From assembly GCA_903892355.1 (NCBI GenBank), contig CAITIE010000134.1:21369-85368 (forward strand): DNA of 64,000 bases. Reading direction: 5' to 3'. This DNA is from an uncultured Pirellula sp. GTDB lineage: Bacteria > Planctomycetota > Planctomycetia > Pirellulales > Pirellulaceae. The translations under genes were made by a program, and so were the position numbers. Positions within the stretch are counted from its first letter, which is position 1. Each line of letters opens with the position of its first letter. Of this stretch, positions 45,237 through 55,300 are shown piece by piece. The notes beneath the pieces are model-generated. The model had not been told where the DNA came from and did no database searches. It was given only the letters and a program-made list of their open reading frames with translations.

Positions 45237-46049
45237 CTACACGTAGGAAAGTTCCAAAAGATCTCGAACTGCCGGGGTCAACTGATCGCGTTGCCTCAAC
45301 GCGTCGAATCGACTCAACAGATCCTCGGCTCGAGTTCGAGCTTTCTCGGGTCCACTGAGATCAGCAACGATCTGACCTTGATGCATCATCAAAATGCGGT
45401 CACCAAGATGAACGGCCTGCTGCATGGAATGAGTCACCATAAGCGTCGTTAACTGATCTCGGGTAACGATTTCATGAGTCAATCGAATGACTTGGTCCGC
45501 AGACCGAGGATCCAAGGCTGCTGTGTGCTCATCAAGTAACAACAGATCCGGTTTCACCCATGTTGCCATCAGCAGTGTGATCGCTTGCCTCTGCCCTCCG
45601 GATAAACTTCCAATCGGATTGTCGAGTCGGTTCTCCAATCCCATTTTCAGAGTGCGAATACGATCCGCGATCTCCTCCCTTAGACTCCGTGAAAGCGACC
45701 ACCCTAACCCACGGCTCAATCCACGACGAGAAGCTAAGGCTAAGTTCTCTGCGATTGTCATGGTGGGTGCGCTACCGGAAAATGGATTTTGGAATACACG
45801 CCCGATGCGACGAGCTCGTCGATACTCCGGTTGGCGAGTTATATTTTCTGAGCCCAACACAATTCTTCCCGTGTCGACCAAAAATGTACCCGCCACTGCA
45901 TTTAAAAGCGTGGACTTGCCTGACCCATTCGTTCCAATCACATTTACGAATGAGCCTTGCTGCATCGACAGGCTGACACCTCTCAGCGAACGAACCTCAT
46001 TAGGAGTGCCCGCATAGAACGTCTTGTGGATATCACTGAGTTCAAGCAT
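45237..46049 (-). CDS. ABC transporter ATP-binding protein (Trp/Tyr-type importer family)
   Basis: A 270-aa ABC ATPase. Walker A GTNGSGKST is at residues 39-47, the signature LSGGQ at 149-153, Walker B LLLLDE at 169-174 and the H-loop VTHS near 208. The family resembles the ATPase of the uncharacterised ABC importer set with a PF04392-type binding protein (the TrpXYZ type). Start chosen at 46049, giving an 8-bp overlap with the permease stop; the frame is open to 46073. Last gene of the operon. Confidence 0.93.
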   Translation of the reverse strand: MLELSDIHKTFYAGTPNEVRSLRGVSLSMQQGSFVNVIGTNGSGKSTLLNAVAGTFLVDTGRIVLGSENITRQPEYRRARRIGRVFQNPFSGSAPTMTIAENLALASRRGLSRGLGWSLSRSLREEIADRIRTLKMGLENRLDNPIGSLSGGQRQAITLLMATWVKPDLLLLDEHTAALDPRSADQVIRLTHEIVTRDQLTTLMVTHSMQQAVHLGDRILMMHQGQIVADLSGPEKARTRAEDLLSRFDALRQRDQLTPAVRDLLELSYV

Positions 46050-46995
46050 CTCCAGCCACCCTCGCTTTTGCAACCAACAACCTTGCTTTCCTTTTGCGAC
46101 TCCATTGAGGCGCCACGAGCGCTATGAACACAAAAAAAGCAGTGATTATCTTGAGATCATTGGGATTCAGCCCGCATCGAAGCGCGATTGCAATCATCAT
46201 CCTGAAAAGCACGGAGCCAAGTATCGCCCCGGCGATTAATAACCCAAATCGGGACTCTCCAACTAGACTTTCCCCAATGATTACGCTCGCCAGTCCCCAA
46301 ACCACCATCCCAATACCCATTTGCACATCCGCAAACTCCTGATACTGCACCAAAAGCGAACCCGAAATCGCTGTCAAGCCGTTCGCGAGCGCCAACCCAA
46401 ATGTCAGGAGTAGTTTATCGCTTACCCCCATGGCTAATATCATTTGGGGGTTGTCACCAGATCCACGCATCGCTGTTCCAAATTTTGTCTTCAGAAAACA
46501 AAACAATGTCGAACCCACCACCATCATCAGCAACACCATCAACAACAGACTCGCCAAATCCTGAATCCCCACCATCCATCCGAGGATATCGACTCGCTCT
46601 ACGTCTCCAAATGCCCTCTTGATGATCGCTGTCCACGATTTATTAAGCGTCGATGCTTCGCTAAGCGTTACGTTGCTCTTGCCTAACACATGCAAATTGA
46701 CCGAATACAACGCCGTCATGACGAGGATTCCACTCAACAGCCCATGAATGCGAAATCGGGTATGCAGAATTCCCGTAGTTGCTCCGGCCAACATACCAGC
46801 CAAAAAACCTGCTCCCGTAGCCACAATCGGCCCCCATCCGCTCACCAACATCGCGGTCGTTGCAGCCCCACCAAAGGCAAACGCACCATCCGCTGTGATA
46901 TCTGGGAAATGAAAGATACGAAAGCTGATATAAACTCCCAATGCCAAGAAAGCAAAGATCAATCCAAAATTGAACGCGCTGATTAAGAGCACCAT
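46042..46995 (-). CDS. ABC transporter permease (Trp/Tyr-type importer family)
   Basis: A 317-aa integral membrane subunit with about nine hydrophobic segments. It shows the branched-chain-amino-acid-type permease pattern (FPDITADGAFAFGGAATTAML, GILHTRFRIHGLLSGILVMTALYSVNL, and SRFGLLIAGAILGSVLFRM). With the ATPase and the binding protein it forms an uptake transporter, probably for an amino acid or related compound; substrate is inferred from the family only. ATG at 46995 is chosen (AAGG about 11 bases upstream); GTG at 47007 is possible. It is 114 bp downstream of the STAS gene. Confidence 0.9.
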   Translation of the reverse strand: MVLLISAFNFGLIFAFLALGVYISFRIFHFPDITADGAFAFGGAATTAMLVSGWGPIVATGAGFLAGMLAGATTGILHTRFRIHGLLSGILVMTALYSVNLHVLGKSNVTLSEASTLNKSWTAIIKRAFGDVERVDILGWMVGIQDLASLLLMVLLMMVVGSTLFCFLKTKFGTAMRGSGDNPQMILAMGVSDKLLLTFGLALANGLTAISGSLLVQYQEFADVQMGIGMVVWGLASVIIGESLVGESRFGLLIAGAILGSVLFRMMIAIALRCGLNPNDLKIITAFFVFIALVAPQWSRKRKARLLVAKARVAGDA

Positions 46996-47109
46996 GACCC
47001 ACAACACCTTTTAGGTTTATCTTGTCTCATACATCGGCAGCCGATGAATCCAATACTACAGCTACTCCGAGAAATCCCACCCGCCCCCGAAACCGATCTT
47101 CGTCATTCT

Positions 47110-48363
47110 TCAGTTCGCTGGGGCCAAGTCTTTGATCGGACCGCACCAACACGCTCCACGCATGAACTCTGTTTCCCCAACCCCCTCAATCGGTCGAGAA
47201 TCCATCATCAGGTGTAAAACACTGCGCGGAGTATCTTTCTCAAACAGGCTACGGACTGTAGACGTCAAGTCTAAAACACCCTTCGGCAATGGACGGTAAC
47301 TAAAGTCAGCAGCGTGAGCATGCCCACAAAAATGCTCGTCCTCACCAAGTGGTCTCAGAAAGGCTTTCGCAGTTTCCGGAGGGTTCCGACAAACGATCCC
47401 AACAACCAAAGCAAGCTTTCTGTTTTCACCTTGCTCGCTCGTAAAGGTTAACCAATCGCGGATCCTGGGGAACTCCCAATGAGACTGGCCATCCGTTGGC
47501 TCCGGGAAACGAAGCATTCGAGCCCCCACGACCGATGCGCACTCCGCGATGATTGCAAACGCAAGATTTGGGCAGTCAAGTTGATCGCAAACTTTGGAAA
47601 CAAACTCACTGTACCCAATCGTACCCTTGGAACTCTCTGCAGCCTCGAAACGCACCAGATGGGAAAAATCGCCCTTGCAAAAAATGCCGTACAGTACTCT
47701 CAACTCGGGCACGAGATCTTCATGCCGCAATTGATAATCGGGAACACGACTATCATCCGCCGCATGCTGAACCACAACTCCAGCAACCCCCAACGATTCC
47801 CCAAAACACCCTAGCTTGTTTACGCCCTTCTCGGCCACGCCGTCGCTAAAGGCCCCTAAACCTAAACCGAAAGCAGTGCTTTCGAATGGGACACGAAACT
47901 CGGAACTCGATTCCATTAGCCCACGTGGAAACAGTTCCGGCTTTCCTAAAAACTCGCACTTCAAAGGGACCCTAGATTCGAGTTGGTACACTTCAAATTG
48001 ACACCCATTGTGTTCAAAACCTAAGGATGGTTGCGTTGGAGTACTAGGTACTGCCTCGCCCGAATCCCCCACCAGCAACTCGCTTAATCTCATCAAACGA
48101 AGGACAGACAGAACATTCTCCGTCGGATGGATTACTCTCAAACATCCTTGAACGCCGATCAACTTCTTTCGGTACTTGAGCAGAACTCCGATTCCCGCGG
48201 AACTCATGTAGTCCACTTTAGCGAGATCGATGTCGATCTCATGATGCCCACCCTGTATTGCAGCCTCGATATTGGCATCGACATAGGCCGACCAACTCGC
48301 ATCCAAACGACCATCCAGTTCCAGAATATATTTGGCTTGATTACACCTAGTTTGAATCTTCAT
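47110..48363 (-). CDS. STAS-domain protein with large unknown C-terminal domain
   Basis: A 417-aa cytosolic protein. Residues 1-100 are a STAS domain of the anti-sigma antagonist/MlaB type: ILELDGRLDASWSAYVDANIEAAI, then IDIDLAKVDYMSSAGIGVLLKYRKKL with the phosphorylatable Ser next to Ala-Gly-Ile-Gly. The rest (about 110-417) has a GLGLGAFSDG motif, LAFAIIAECASVVGARML, LALVVGIVCRNP and HAHAADFSYRPLPKG; I do not recognise it with confidence, although GLGAFSDG loosely recalls PPM-type phosphatase motifs. It sits inside the ABC operon, 47 bp after the binding-protein gene and 114 bp before the permease gene, suggesting a regulator of the transporter. Confidence 0.88.
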   Translation of the reverse strand: MKIQTRCNQAKYILELDGRLDASWSAYVDANIEAAIQGGHHEIDIDLAKVDYMSSAGIGVLLKYRKKLIGVQGCLRVIHPTENVLSVLRLMRLSELLVGDSGEAVPSTPTQPSLGFEHNGCQFEVYQLESRVPLKCEFLGKPELFPRGLMESSSEFRVPFESTAFGLGLGAFSDGVAEKGVNKLGCFGESLGVAGVVVQHAADDSRVPDYQLRHEDLVPELRVLYGIFCKGDFSHLVRFEAAESSKGTIGYSEFVSKVCDQLDCPNLAFAIIAECASVVGARMLRFPEPTDGQSHWEFPRIRDWLTFTSEQGENRKLALVVGIVCRNPPETAKAFLRPLGEDEHFCGHAHAADFSYRPLPKGVLDLTSTVRSLFEKDTPRSVLHLMMDSRPIEGVGETEFMRGACWCGPIKDLAPAN

Positions 48364-48409
48364 TTTCAGTAGCTTGCGTTGTTAGCAACAGTACTCGTGA
48401 GAGCGATTG

Positions 48410-49504
48410 CTATTTGGAAGGCATTAAATGAGCGGGGATATTCTTTTCGGTTTCAGTAATCCAACCACTCGCTCGTTCTCGAATTGCTGGCGTGATCGTC
48501 CAACGATCCTTGAGCTTTGAGAGCGTAGTTTCGTTGTAAAGAAGAATTTCGTCGGTACGATTTTCCACGGGTATATCCGCCGGATTTTTGCCGCCGAAAA
48601 CATCTGCAGCCATATCTCCAAGCGTTCTTCCTATGCTGATATAGTCTGCTCCTAAATCCAACGTGCTGCCCAGTAGAACAGCGGACGGCAACGAACAGAA
48701 TACTGGCACACCGGCATTATTTGCAGATCGAATCACCAGCGTGTTCGCCGAGGAAACAGTGATATCACCGCTGATCCACATGCAATCGACGCCACGAGAT
48801 AAAACCGAGTTGGTCGCCTCCTGCACAGCCGCCGAATTCTCAACACTGCCCTCAATCAACTCCAACGACATTTCCTTGCAAAGCGAACGCGCCAATAGGG
48901 TTTGCGCCGCGGAATTCGATTCGGCGGGATTCCACACAAGTCCAATGCGCCGAGCCTCAGGACGCATTTCTTGGATGTATCGCAGAATGGATTCGACCGG
49001 TTGCATACTGCCCATCCCGGTCATGTAGGGTGGATGTTTCGAATGGTCTTCACGGTCGATTCCAACCCCTGCCGAATATGGATCGGTTACCAAACCAAAC
49101 ACATGGGTAACTTGTCCAGAAGACTTGTTCGCGCTGGCAACAGTCTGCAACGACGGCGTACTCATCGTCAAAATAAAATCGTAGGAACCTGAAGTAACCT
49201 CTTTCGCAATCGCATTCGCCGTACCGATATCCCCTTCTGCATTGAAGTACTTGATAAAGACCGTCTCCCCATCGACGTAACCCCGTTGCTTGAGTTGCTC
49301 GATAGCACCAACTCTTCCATCATCGATGGCTTTGATCGATGCATGCTGGACAAAAGCGATCCGAGGAATCGAAGGGCCTTTTCCCGAGTTTCGGCCTCCC
49401 TTCCTCGATTGCAAGTCCAACAGCAACAGCACCGTCCCAGCGATTGCCAACAAAGCAATCCCAAGACTCAATCGGCGCAAGCCCTCAAAAAAAACATGGA
49501 CCAT
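48410..49504 (-). CDS. ABC transporter substrate-binding protein (PF04392 type)
   Basis: A 364-aa extracytoplasmic protein. An N-terminal signal-anchor (about residues 10-28) precedes an R/G-rich stretch. The core, about 45-345, has PRIAFVQHASIKAIDDGRVG, FNAEGDIGTANAIAKEV, YDFILTMSTPSLQTVA, IGLVWNPAESNSAAQTLL and VPVFCSLPSAVLLGSTLDLGADYISIG. These are characteristic of the two-lobed PF04392 family of putative Trp/Tyr-binding proteins. There is no lipobox; the N-terminal helix may tether it to the membrane. First gene of the operon that also encodes the STAS protein, permease and ATPase. Confidence 0.9.
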   Translation of the reverse strand: MVHVFFEGLRRLSLGIALLAIAGTVLLLLDLQSRKGGRNSGKGPSIPRIAFVQHASIKAIDDGRVGAIEQLKQRGYVDGETVFIKYFNAEGDIGTANAIAKEVTSGSYDFILTMSTPSLQTVASANKSSGQVTHVFGLVTDPYSAGVGIDREDHSKHPPYMTGMGSMQPVESILRYIQEMRPEARRIGLVWNPAESNSAAQTLLARSLCKEMSLELIEGSVENSAAVQEATNSVLSRGVDCMWISGDITVSSANTLVIRSANNAGVPVFCSLPSAVLLGSTLDLGADYISIGRTLGDMAADVFGGKNPADIPVENRTDEILLYNETTLSKLKDRWTITPAIRERASGWITETEKNIPAHLMPSK

Positions 49505-49953
49505 CGGAAACGCTCACGAAAAATCAACCTAAGTGCCATCCTCAGTGCATCGCTAATGCCTTTCGGCATCAAAAACCGGCCCAAGGCCCAAGTCTGCTGC
49601 ATTCTGTCGTGGCAGGGAACCCAAAACGCAGCAACACTCCAACGGCGTCGTAGTCTAGCAGGACCGCTGCGATAGCGGGACGACTATACCATCAGACGTC
49701 GCAAAAGAATAAACACCACTGGTGGAACCGTTGTAGCGTCCCACGAATCGCCGAGCTAATCCCAAAGAAGTGCGATTGGTGGCTATAAAGTTGGGTGGCG
49801 ACAACCTAAAAGGAATCGACGAGTCCATGACCACACTTTATCCTAAACGTTAGCTTGAACGTTATCCTGAAGCCTGACTGATCGCACAAACCTCCGTGGG
49901 CATCATCCATTGGCATCAGTAGTTCCATCCCGACCCTTTTCAGTCTGCAAACC
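49505..49953. other. Intergenic region between the ABC operon and tdh
   Basis: A 449-bp gap between divergent genes with no gene. A short hairpin ATGCC-TTTC-GGCAT lies at about 49557-49570, and ACGTTA occurs twice at about 49848-49866 (CCTAAACGTTAGCTTGAACGTTATCC). Promoters are expected but not identified. Confidence 0.4.
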
Positions 49954-50979
49954 ATGAAAGCTTTGGTCAAACATCATCGCGGTATCGGTCTCCAACTCCA
50001 AGATGTTCCATTCCCCGAAATCGGTATCAACGACTGTTTGATCCGAGTCGAAAAAACTGGAATCTGTGGGACTGACCTTCACATCTACAATTGGGACGCA
50101 TGGGCGCAGAAAACAATTCCTGTTCCAATGGTTGTCGGCCATGAGTTCGTCGGTGAAATCGTCGAAGTCGGCTCCAACGTGAAGGACTTCTTTCCCGGCG
50201 AGATCGTATCGGGTGAAGGACACGTCGTATGCGGACGATGCCGTAACTGCTTGGCAGGTCGACGCCATCTCTGCAAAGACACATCCGGTATCGGCGTCAA
50301 TCGCACCGGTGCCTTCGCCGAATACATTGCCTTGCCGATGACCAATGTTTGGCACCACAATGCGGGTATCGATCGCGATACGGCGTCAATCTTCGATCCG
50401 CTGGGCAATGCCGTCCATACGGCGCTCAGCTTCGATTGCCTCGGAGAAGATGTCCTGATCACCGGCGCAGGTCCGATCGGATTGATGGCAACCGCCGTTG
50501 TTCGCCATGCGGGAGCTCGCAACGTCGTCGTTTCCGATCTAAACCCCTACCGTTTGGAACTTGCCCGAAAAATGGGAGCCACCGTCGCCGTCGATCCTCG
50601 CTCCGAGTCGATCGCAGATGTCCAAAAACGTCTCCACATGAAAGAAGGATTTGATGTCGGGCTCGAAATGTCCGGATCACCTGCCGCACTCCGATCGATG
50701 ATCGATGCGATGTGCCACGGTGGCAAAATAGCTATCCTCGGAATTCCATCGGAACCTATCTCTATCGATTGGAATACGGTGGTCTTTAACATGCTGACCA
50801 TCAAAGGTATCTACGGCCGCGAAATGTATGAAACGTGGTACAAAATGACGGTTATGCTCGAAAGCGGCCTGGATATTTCCCCGGTGATCACGCACCGTTA
50901 CCATTACACCGAGTTCGAAAAAGGTTTCGAGGTAATGCAACAAGGCCAATCGGGCAAGGTTATACTGAGCTGGAGTTAA
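49954..50979 (+). CDS. tdh: L-threonine 3-dehydrogenase
   Basis: A 341-aa zinc medium-chain dehydrogenase that oxidises threonine to 2-amino-3-ketobutyrate using NAD. CGTDLH (catalytic zinc Cys at residue 38) is followed by [12 protein letters not shown] and structural-zinc cysteines in [15 protein letters not shown]. The NAD-binding fold has [12 protein letters not shown]. Length and motifs fit Tdh rather than sorbitol dehydrogenase. No kbl (ligase) gene follows in this window. Confidence 0.93.
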   Translation: MKALVKHHRGIGLQLQDVPFPEIGINDCLIRVEKTGICGTDLHIYNWDAWAQKTIPVPMVVGHEFVGEIVEVGSNVKDFFPGEIVSGEGHVVCGRCRNCLAGRRHLCKDTSGIGVNRTGAFAEYIALPMTNVWHHNAGIDRDTASIFDPLGNAVHTALSFDCLGEDVLITGAGPIGLMATAVVRHAGARNVVVSDLNPYRLELARKMGATVAVDPRSESIADVQKRLHMKEGFDVGLEMSGSPAALRSMIDAMCHGGKIAILGIPSEPISIDWNTVVFNMLTIKGIYGREMYETWYKMTVMLESGLDISPVITHRYHYTEFEKGFEVMQQGQSGKVILSWS

Positions 50980-51036
50980 TGCGATCGCCGATCGCCTACC
51001 CTCCTGACTTCCTCGCACCCGGAGCTCGGTTTTCGG

Positions 51037-53655
51037 ATGCTCGACCTTTCTCCAGTTCTTGACCGCGTTCACTCCTTCGTGCGGATACAACGGCATTCCT
51101 CATCCTGTCGACGCATACCGTCTTACCGATTGGTGGTCGACCCGGTTGGCTCAGACCCGGTTGGCTCAATCGTGACTGCACTGAACATTGCGCTCGCGGC
51201 CTTGCTCGCGTTGGCGGCAGTAGCCCCCTTACGGGCCGATGATCGACTTAACCATTTTGAGTCAAAAATTCGGCCTCTCTTGGAAAAAAATTGCGTGGTG
51301 TGCCATGGCGCCGACGATCCGAAAGGAGGCCTGCGATTAACGGACCGAGCGGGTTGGTCTGATGCTGGCGTCATCGAACTAGGCCGTCCCCGCGTCAGCA
51401 CTCTCGTCTCCGTGCTTCGGGACCCCGATCCGGAGGTTCGAATGCCTCCACCAAGCTCTGGAAAGAAACTATCGGAACGTGAGATCCAAGACATCGAAGC
51501 CTGGATCGCGGACGGCGCACTGGATCCCAGAGAAAATCCCACAGGCGGAGAAAATCCTACCGATGGTATCACTTCTTCCACCGGCCCCAAAAAACGAAAC
51601 CGAAATTTTGAAATCACCCCACAGGACGAATCCTACTGGGCCTTCCAACCGATCCTCTCGCCCAGCTTCAAGGACTCAGAAGCCGAACTCTCTGCAAGCC
51701 AGAAGATCGATTTGCTCATCCGACGGCACTTGCAATCAAACACTGGTGCTGATGCGTCAGCCACTGCATTAATAACCCCAGCACTAGCCTCCCCCCGCGA
51801 ACAAATCCGCCGGGCAACATTGGATCTGTGGGGAATCCCTCCGAGCCCGGAGGTAGTTCAGGCCTTCGAAAAGGCGCCCACGATTCAGGCGTGGGATCAA
51901 ACACTCAATACGCTTCTACAATCGAAGCAGTACGGTATGCGATGGGGGAGGTACTGGTTGGACTGGGTCCGGTACGCGGAAACAAATGGATACGAACGGG
52001 ATGGTCCAAAGCCTCATGCGTGGAGGTATCGGGACTATGTGATCGATGCTTTCCATCGCGACAAACCGTACGACCAATTCATCATCGAGCAACTGGCAGG
52101 AGATGAATGGGCTGAACAGGCGGGGTGGAGTGAAACCCACGAGCCCGACCGATGGCGACAATCGATCATTGCAACCGGATTCTATCGATTGCATTTGTGG
52201 GATGACGAACCGGATGACTCCGATGCCTCCGAATTCGACGACGCGGATGACATCATGGTCACTATCGGCAGCGCTTTTCTAGGACTGACGGTTGGGTGCG
52301 CTCGCTGCCACGATCATAAATTCGATCCGATCAGCCAGCAGGACTACTACTCGATGCTCGCGTTCCTCCGCGGGATCGATCCCTATGGGCTTTCCAAAAA
52401 AGGGGGCGGTGGTCGAGGTACCGGTCGCATTCAACGCTATCTTGTCTCCGAGGAAGTCAGCAACACATGGGAAATCGATCGCCAGCAAAGAATCGCCTCG
52501 CTCCAGAGCCAATTGGATAACGCGACCGACCCAGCAATCAGACTCGGCCTCGAGGGTGAAATCAAAGCCCAAAGGGACGCGGTCCCACCCTTCGACGCAG
52601 CCCTCTCCGTTACCGAGATCGGCAACCAACCAAAGCCTACTTTTATCCTGCACCGGGGTGATGTTCACGCGCCGCGCGAACAAGTCTCCCCGGAGATTCC
52701 ACAAATACTCAAACGACGACTCGCTATCGATAGTCCCACGCCCAACCTCCCTAAGTCATCTGGGTTGAGACTGCAATTTGCTCGATGGGTTGCGAGCCCA
52801 AATCATCCGCTTACCGCCAGGGTCATGGTCAATCGTATTTGGCAACGCCATTTCGGTACTGGCATTGTTCCCACATGCGACGATTTCGGTCGCACCGGGG
52901 CCTTACCCACCAGTCCGGAACTACTCGACTTCCTCGCGACCGAACTCATCGCATCCAACTGGTCGATCCATCACATGCATCGAATCATCATGCGGACAGA
53001 CGCCTACCGCAGCTCATCACGACCGACCGATCCCATCAGCCAAACCCTGGATCTGGACGGCTCTCTCTTTTCTCGGCAACAAATCCGGCGACTTGATGCT
53101 GAGGCCATTCGCGATTCGATGTTGGCCATCGCGGGCAATATGGGAGCGAAGGACTCAGGGCCGAGCATTTATCCAACGCTAACGCAAGAGGTTCGCGACT
53201 CGGCCAACCCTGTGTCGCTCTCACAGTGGAACGACAGCCCGGTGGACCAACAGAATTGCCGAAGTGTTTTCCTCGCCGTGAAGCGGTCCCTAAAGATTCC
53301 ATTTCTCGAATCGTTGGATTTCGCCAATAGCTCGTCCCCTGCTGGCATACGATCGGTCACTACGACAGCCCCACAAGCCCTCCTGCTCCTCAACGATCCA
53401 TGGGTGCATCGACAAGCCAATCTGCTAACCGATCGTATCCAACGCGAAGTCGGGGCGGAGTTCGCGCCGCGACTGCAGCGATTGTGGCAATTGGCATACC
53501 AACGATCCCCCTCTCGCGCTGAAATCGATGCCTGCCGATCGTTGCTCGAGGATCAGGCCGGGGGAAGCAACGCCGAAGGATTCCTCCCCGACTCAGCATG
53601 GGAAAGCCTTTGCAGAGCTGTTCTCAACAGCAACGAATTTCTCTACGTCGATTGA
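51037..53655 (+). CDS. PSCyt1-DUF1549-DUF1553 protein (copy 2)
   Basis: An 872-aa exported protein of the planctomycete family. After the N-terminal part a hydrophobic signal (ALNIALAALLALAAVAPLRA) precedes the PSCyt1 motif CVVCHG. DUF1549 has RYWLDWVRYAETNG and a second heme-type motif CARCHDHKFDP. DUF1553 has HPLTARVMVNRIWQRHFG and TTTAPQALLLLNDPWV. It is smaller than copy 3 but similar to copy 1. Start uncertain: ATG at 51037 gives a long N-terminal tail, while GTG at 51172 lies right before the signal. The tail includes an in-frame 15-bp duplication (51139-51168). A DUF1501 gene follows after 10 bp. Confidence 0.92.
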   Translation: MLDLSPVLDRVHSFVRIQRHSSSCRRIPSYRLVVDPVGSDPVGSIVTALNIALAALLALAAVAPLRADDRLNHFESKIRPLLEKNCVVCHGADDPKGGLRLTDRAGWSDAGVIELGRPRVSTLVSVLRDPDPEVRMPPPSSGKKLSEREIQDIEAWIADGALDPRENPTGGENPTDGITSSTGPKKRNRNFEITPQDESYWAFQPILSPSFKDSEAELSASQKIDLLIRRHLQSNTGADASATALITPALASPREQIRRATLDLWGIPPSPEVVQAFEKAPTIQAWDQTLNTLLQSKQYGMRWGRYWLDWVRYAETNGYERDGPKPHAWRYRDYVIDAFHRDKPYDQFIIEQLAGDEWAEQAGWSETHEPDRWRQSIIATGFYRLHLWDDEPDDSDASEFDDADDIMVTIGSAFLGLTVGCARCHDHKFDPISQQDYYSMLAFLRGIDPYGLSKKGGGGRGTGRIQRYLVSEEVSNTWEIDRQQRIASLQSQLDNATDPAIRLGLEGEIKAQRDAVPPFDAALSVTEIGNQPKPTFILHRGDVHAPREQVSPEIPQILKRRLAIDSPTPNLPKSSGLRLQFARWVASPNHPLTARVMVNRIWQRHFGTGIVPTCDDFGRTGALPTSPELLDFLATELIASNWSIHHMHRIIMRTDAYRSSSRPTDPISQTLDLDGSLFSRQQIRRLDAEAIRDSMLAIAGNMGAKDSGPSIYPTLTQEVRDSANPVSLSQWNDSPVDQQNCRSVFLAVKRSLKIPFLESLDFANSSSPAGIRSVTTTAPQALLLLNDPWVHRQANLLTDRIQREVGAEFAPRLQRLWQLAYQRSPSRAEIDACRSLLEDQAGGSNAEGFLPDSAWESLCRAVLNSNEFLYVD
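51139..51168 (+). repeat. 15-bp tandem duplication near the start of PSCyt1 copy 2
   Basis: GACCCGGTTGGCTCA is present twice. It would encode Asp-Pro-Val-Gly-Ser twice if translation starts at 51037, or lie in the leader if it starts at 51172. Confidence 0.85.
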
Positions 53656-53665
53656 GCGACCCACC

Positions 53666-55159
53666 ATGAATCCAGCCGAACATCGACCACTGTCGCGACG
53701 ACACTTCTGCACCAGCACCGGAGCCGGTTTTGGATCGCTCGCTCTGATGAACCTGCTCTCCGAAGAACGACTTCGGGGGGATGATACGAAGCCATCCCCT
53801 GCAATCGAAAAAAACCCGATGGCTCCGAAAGCCCCGATGCTGCCAACCAAGGCAAAGTCGGTGATCTTCCTGTTCATGTTCGGTGGTCCCTCTCAAGTCG
53901 ACCTATTCGACTACAAACCTGAACTGCAGGCCCGCGATGGCCAATCGATTGAGAATGAGTTTCGTCGAGGTACCAAGACCAAGGCGGTCTTGCAGGCGAG
54001 TCGACGAAGCTTTCAGCAGTACGGCGAATCGGGACTATGGTGCTCCGATGCGTTCCCAAACATCGCCAAGCACATGGATAAACTCGCAGTGATTAAGTCC
54101 CTGCAGAGCGATTCGTTCGCACACGGCGGTGCGCTCCTCCAAGTCAATTGCGGTCGTATCTTGCAAGGTCACCCATCGGTTGGATCGTGGGTTACCTACG
54201 GACTCGGTACCGAGAACCAGAACTTGCCTGGGTATGTCGTCATGCTCGATCCGCGCGGTGGACCGACGAGCGGCTCTCCAAACTGGTCGAGCGGTTACAT
54301 GCCCGCCGCCTACCAAGGAACATTGATTCGAACCTCGAATCAACCGATCTTGAATCTTCAGCCCGCTGACGGAATTTCCCGCCCCGCGCAACGTCGCGAG
54401 ATCGATGCCATCAACCAACTCAACCGCCTTCACCAGCAATCGCGAACGGAAGTCTCGGAGCTTTCCGCTCGTATTGCGAGTTACGAATTGGCCTTCCAAT
54501 TGCAGATGGCCGCTCCCGAGGCGCTCGACCTGAGCCACGAAACCGCTGAGACGTTGGACATGTATGGGATCAACGAACCCAAGCCCGATTGGCATTCTCT
54601 CGCCTTGGGACCGAGCACCTTCGGCCGGCAATGCTTGATCGCCCGTCGCATGGTGGAACGCGGGGTTCGCTTTATTCAGATTTACTCCGGTGGCGGGAAT
54701 GCAGGGGGACAAAACACATGGGATGGACACCATGGCATCGAGGAGAATTTACGATTGCATTGCCCCGAGGTCGATCGCCCTATCGCGGCCCTCCTCGAGG
54801 ATCTCCAGCGACGCGGATTGCTCGAGAGCACACTTGTGGTCTGGGGTGGTGAGTTCGGACGTATGCCTGTCTCCGAAACGTTCAACACCGGTGGTAAACC
54901 AGGCGGACGGGACCACAACCCGAAAGGATTCACCTACTGGCTGGCAGGTGCAGGAGTCAAGGGTGGAACGAGCTACGGGGCCACGGATGAAATCGGAGAG
55001 AATGCCGTCGAAAACCCCAGACATCTCCGAGACCTCCATGCGACGATCCTGCGATTGATGGGATTGGATCATCGCCGATTGACCTACTTTCATGGCGGAC
55101 TCGACGAAAAACTGACGGGTGTCGTGGAATCATCACCAATCTCCGAAATCATCGCATAG
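53666..55159 (+). CDS. DUF1501 protein (copy 2)
   Basis: A 497-aa partner of PSCyt1 copy 2. An N-terminal LSRRHFCTSTGAGFGSLALM gives a Tat-like signal with an arginine pair. The DUF1501 core has LFMFGGPSQVDLFDYKP, GSWVTYGLGTENQ, VWGGEFGRMPVSE and GGRDHNPKGFTYWLAGAG. The start is the ATG 10 bp after the PSCyt1 stop; the frame is open further upstream but overlaps the previous gene. Same enzymatic uncertainty as the other copies. Confidence 0.94.
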   Translation: MNPAEHRPLSRRHFCTSTGAGFGSLALMNLLSEERLRGDDTKPSPAIEKNPMAPKAPMLPTKAKSVIFLFMFGGPSQVDLFDYKPELQARDGQSIENEFRRGTKTKAVLQASRRSFQQYGESGLWCSDAFPNIAKHMDKLAVIKSLQSDSFAHGGALLQVNCGRILQGHPSVGSWVTYGLGTENQNLPGYVVMLDPRGGPTSGSPNWSSGYMPAAYQGTLIRTSNQPILNLQPADGISRPAQRREIDAINQLNRLHQQSRTEVSELSARIASYELAFQLQMAAPEALDLSHETAETLDMYGINEPKPDWHSLALGPSTFGRQCLIARRMVERGVRFIQIYSGGGNAGGQNTWDGHHGIEENLRLHCPEVDRPIAALLEDLQRRGLLESTLVVWGGEFGRMPVSETFNTGGKPGGRDHNPKGFTYWLAGAGVKGGTSYGATDEIGENAVENPRHLRDLHATILRLMGLDHRRLTYFHGGLDEKLTGVVESSPISEIIA

Positions 55160-55300
55160 TTGACCCACTCACTGATGATGGAATGCCGCCGAGAAATCCG
55201 GTAAACTGCGCGTCGTGTTTGTCCTTCGGTTCCTTTATTCACTAACTTTTTCACTGTGCGATTCCTTCCAAAGGGCCATCGCGATCGAGGTATTATCTCC

